A stretch of 64,000 nt of DNA from Nautilus pompilius. Its lineage: Eukaryota > Mollusca > Cephalopoda > Nautilida > Nautilidae. The translations under genes and the position numbers were made by a program. Where the stretch lies: the NCBI GenBank assembly GCA_018389105.1, contig JACATO010000092.1, positions 62,001-126,000 on the forward strand. The letters are read 5' to 3'. The first letter of the stretch is position 1. Each line of letters starts with the position of its first letter. This document shows positions 63,760 through 64,000 of this stretch, one piece after another. The notes under the pieces are model-generated. The model searched no databases and was not told the origin of the DNA. It saw only the letters and a program-made list of their open reading frames with translations.

Positions 63760-64000
63760 CTTGAGTGTAGGAGGGGGTCATTTTGCAGAAATGCTTCTCA
63801 CTGGTCATAATGGTGAGGAGGCCAGACTTGACCAGACATAGTGGCTAGACTAAGGAGCAGGCAGGGTTGGTGTTGATTTCATTTTAATGAGGCAGGAGCC
63901 CTCCAATTAGGCCATTTTTGTCCAGAAGGGAAACCAGCTGACCACTATCACAGGTTAGGAGCATTTTTGTTGTATAGTGGTTATGCTTGATTGCCTCTGG

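Overview
This is AT-rich eukaryotic DNA with no bacterial-type gene organisation. There are no long open reading frames, operons, tRNA or rRNA genes, and almost the whole window reads as long-intron or intergenic sequence of an animal genome. Many copies of one tRNA-derived SINE family, decayed mariner and Tc1 transposons, and abundant GA, CT, CA and TTTA microsatellites suggest an invertebrate with a large repeat-rich genome. A mollusc, perhaps a cephalopod, is my best guess. That rests on general resemblance and was not confirmed by any search.

The strongest host-gene signal is on the + strand. An internal coding exon lies at 40421-40553 and encodes a Ser/Gln/Asn-rich, probably disordered segment. 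It has a good polypyrimidine/AG acceptor and a GTAAGT donor, and it exits in phase 1. About 19.4 kb downstream, 59917-59934 looks like an 18-nt microexon with a strong CT-rich acceptor and another GTAAGT donor. It is open only in the frame that the 40421 exon imposes and it preserves phase. A weaker candidate 3' exon starts at 63169 and would add five codons and a stop, with AATAAA at 63754. Together these suggest a long-intron regulatory gene, possibly neural, with an alternatively spliced microexon. I could not identify the gene.

Layout: 1-5.6 kb is AT-rich with a long GA repeat. 5.6-13.7 kb has scattered SINEs and unexplained unique DNA. 14.1-19.4 kb is a transposon cluster: a 526-bp MITE, a 549-bp internally deleted Tc1/mariner-type element, a 1268-bp broken mariner and a Tc1 relic. 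19.4-40.4 kb has SINEs, an orphan pogo/CENP-B-type helix-turn-helix reading frame at 32.5 kb, and a few GC-richer islands. 40.4-41.7 kb holds the coding exon, then an 81-bp minisatellite fused to a SINE. 41.7-59.9 kb is a proposed intron with several enhancer-like islands, including a triple GATA/E-box cluster and paired TAATTAAT sites. 59.9-64 kb holds the microexon, a further GC-richer island and the possible terminal exon.

The mobile-element calls rest on visible terminal repeats, TA duplications and conserved transposase residues. The regulatory-element calls are inferences from base composition and motif clustering and need cross-species comparison.
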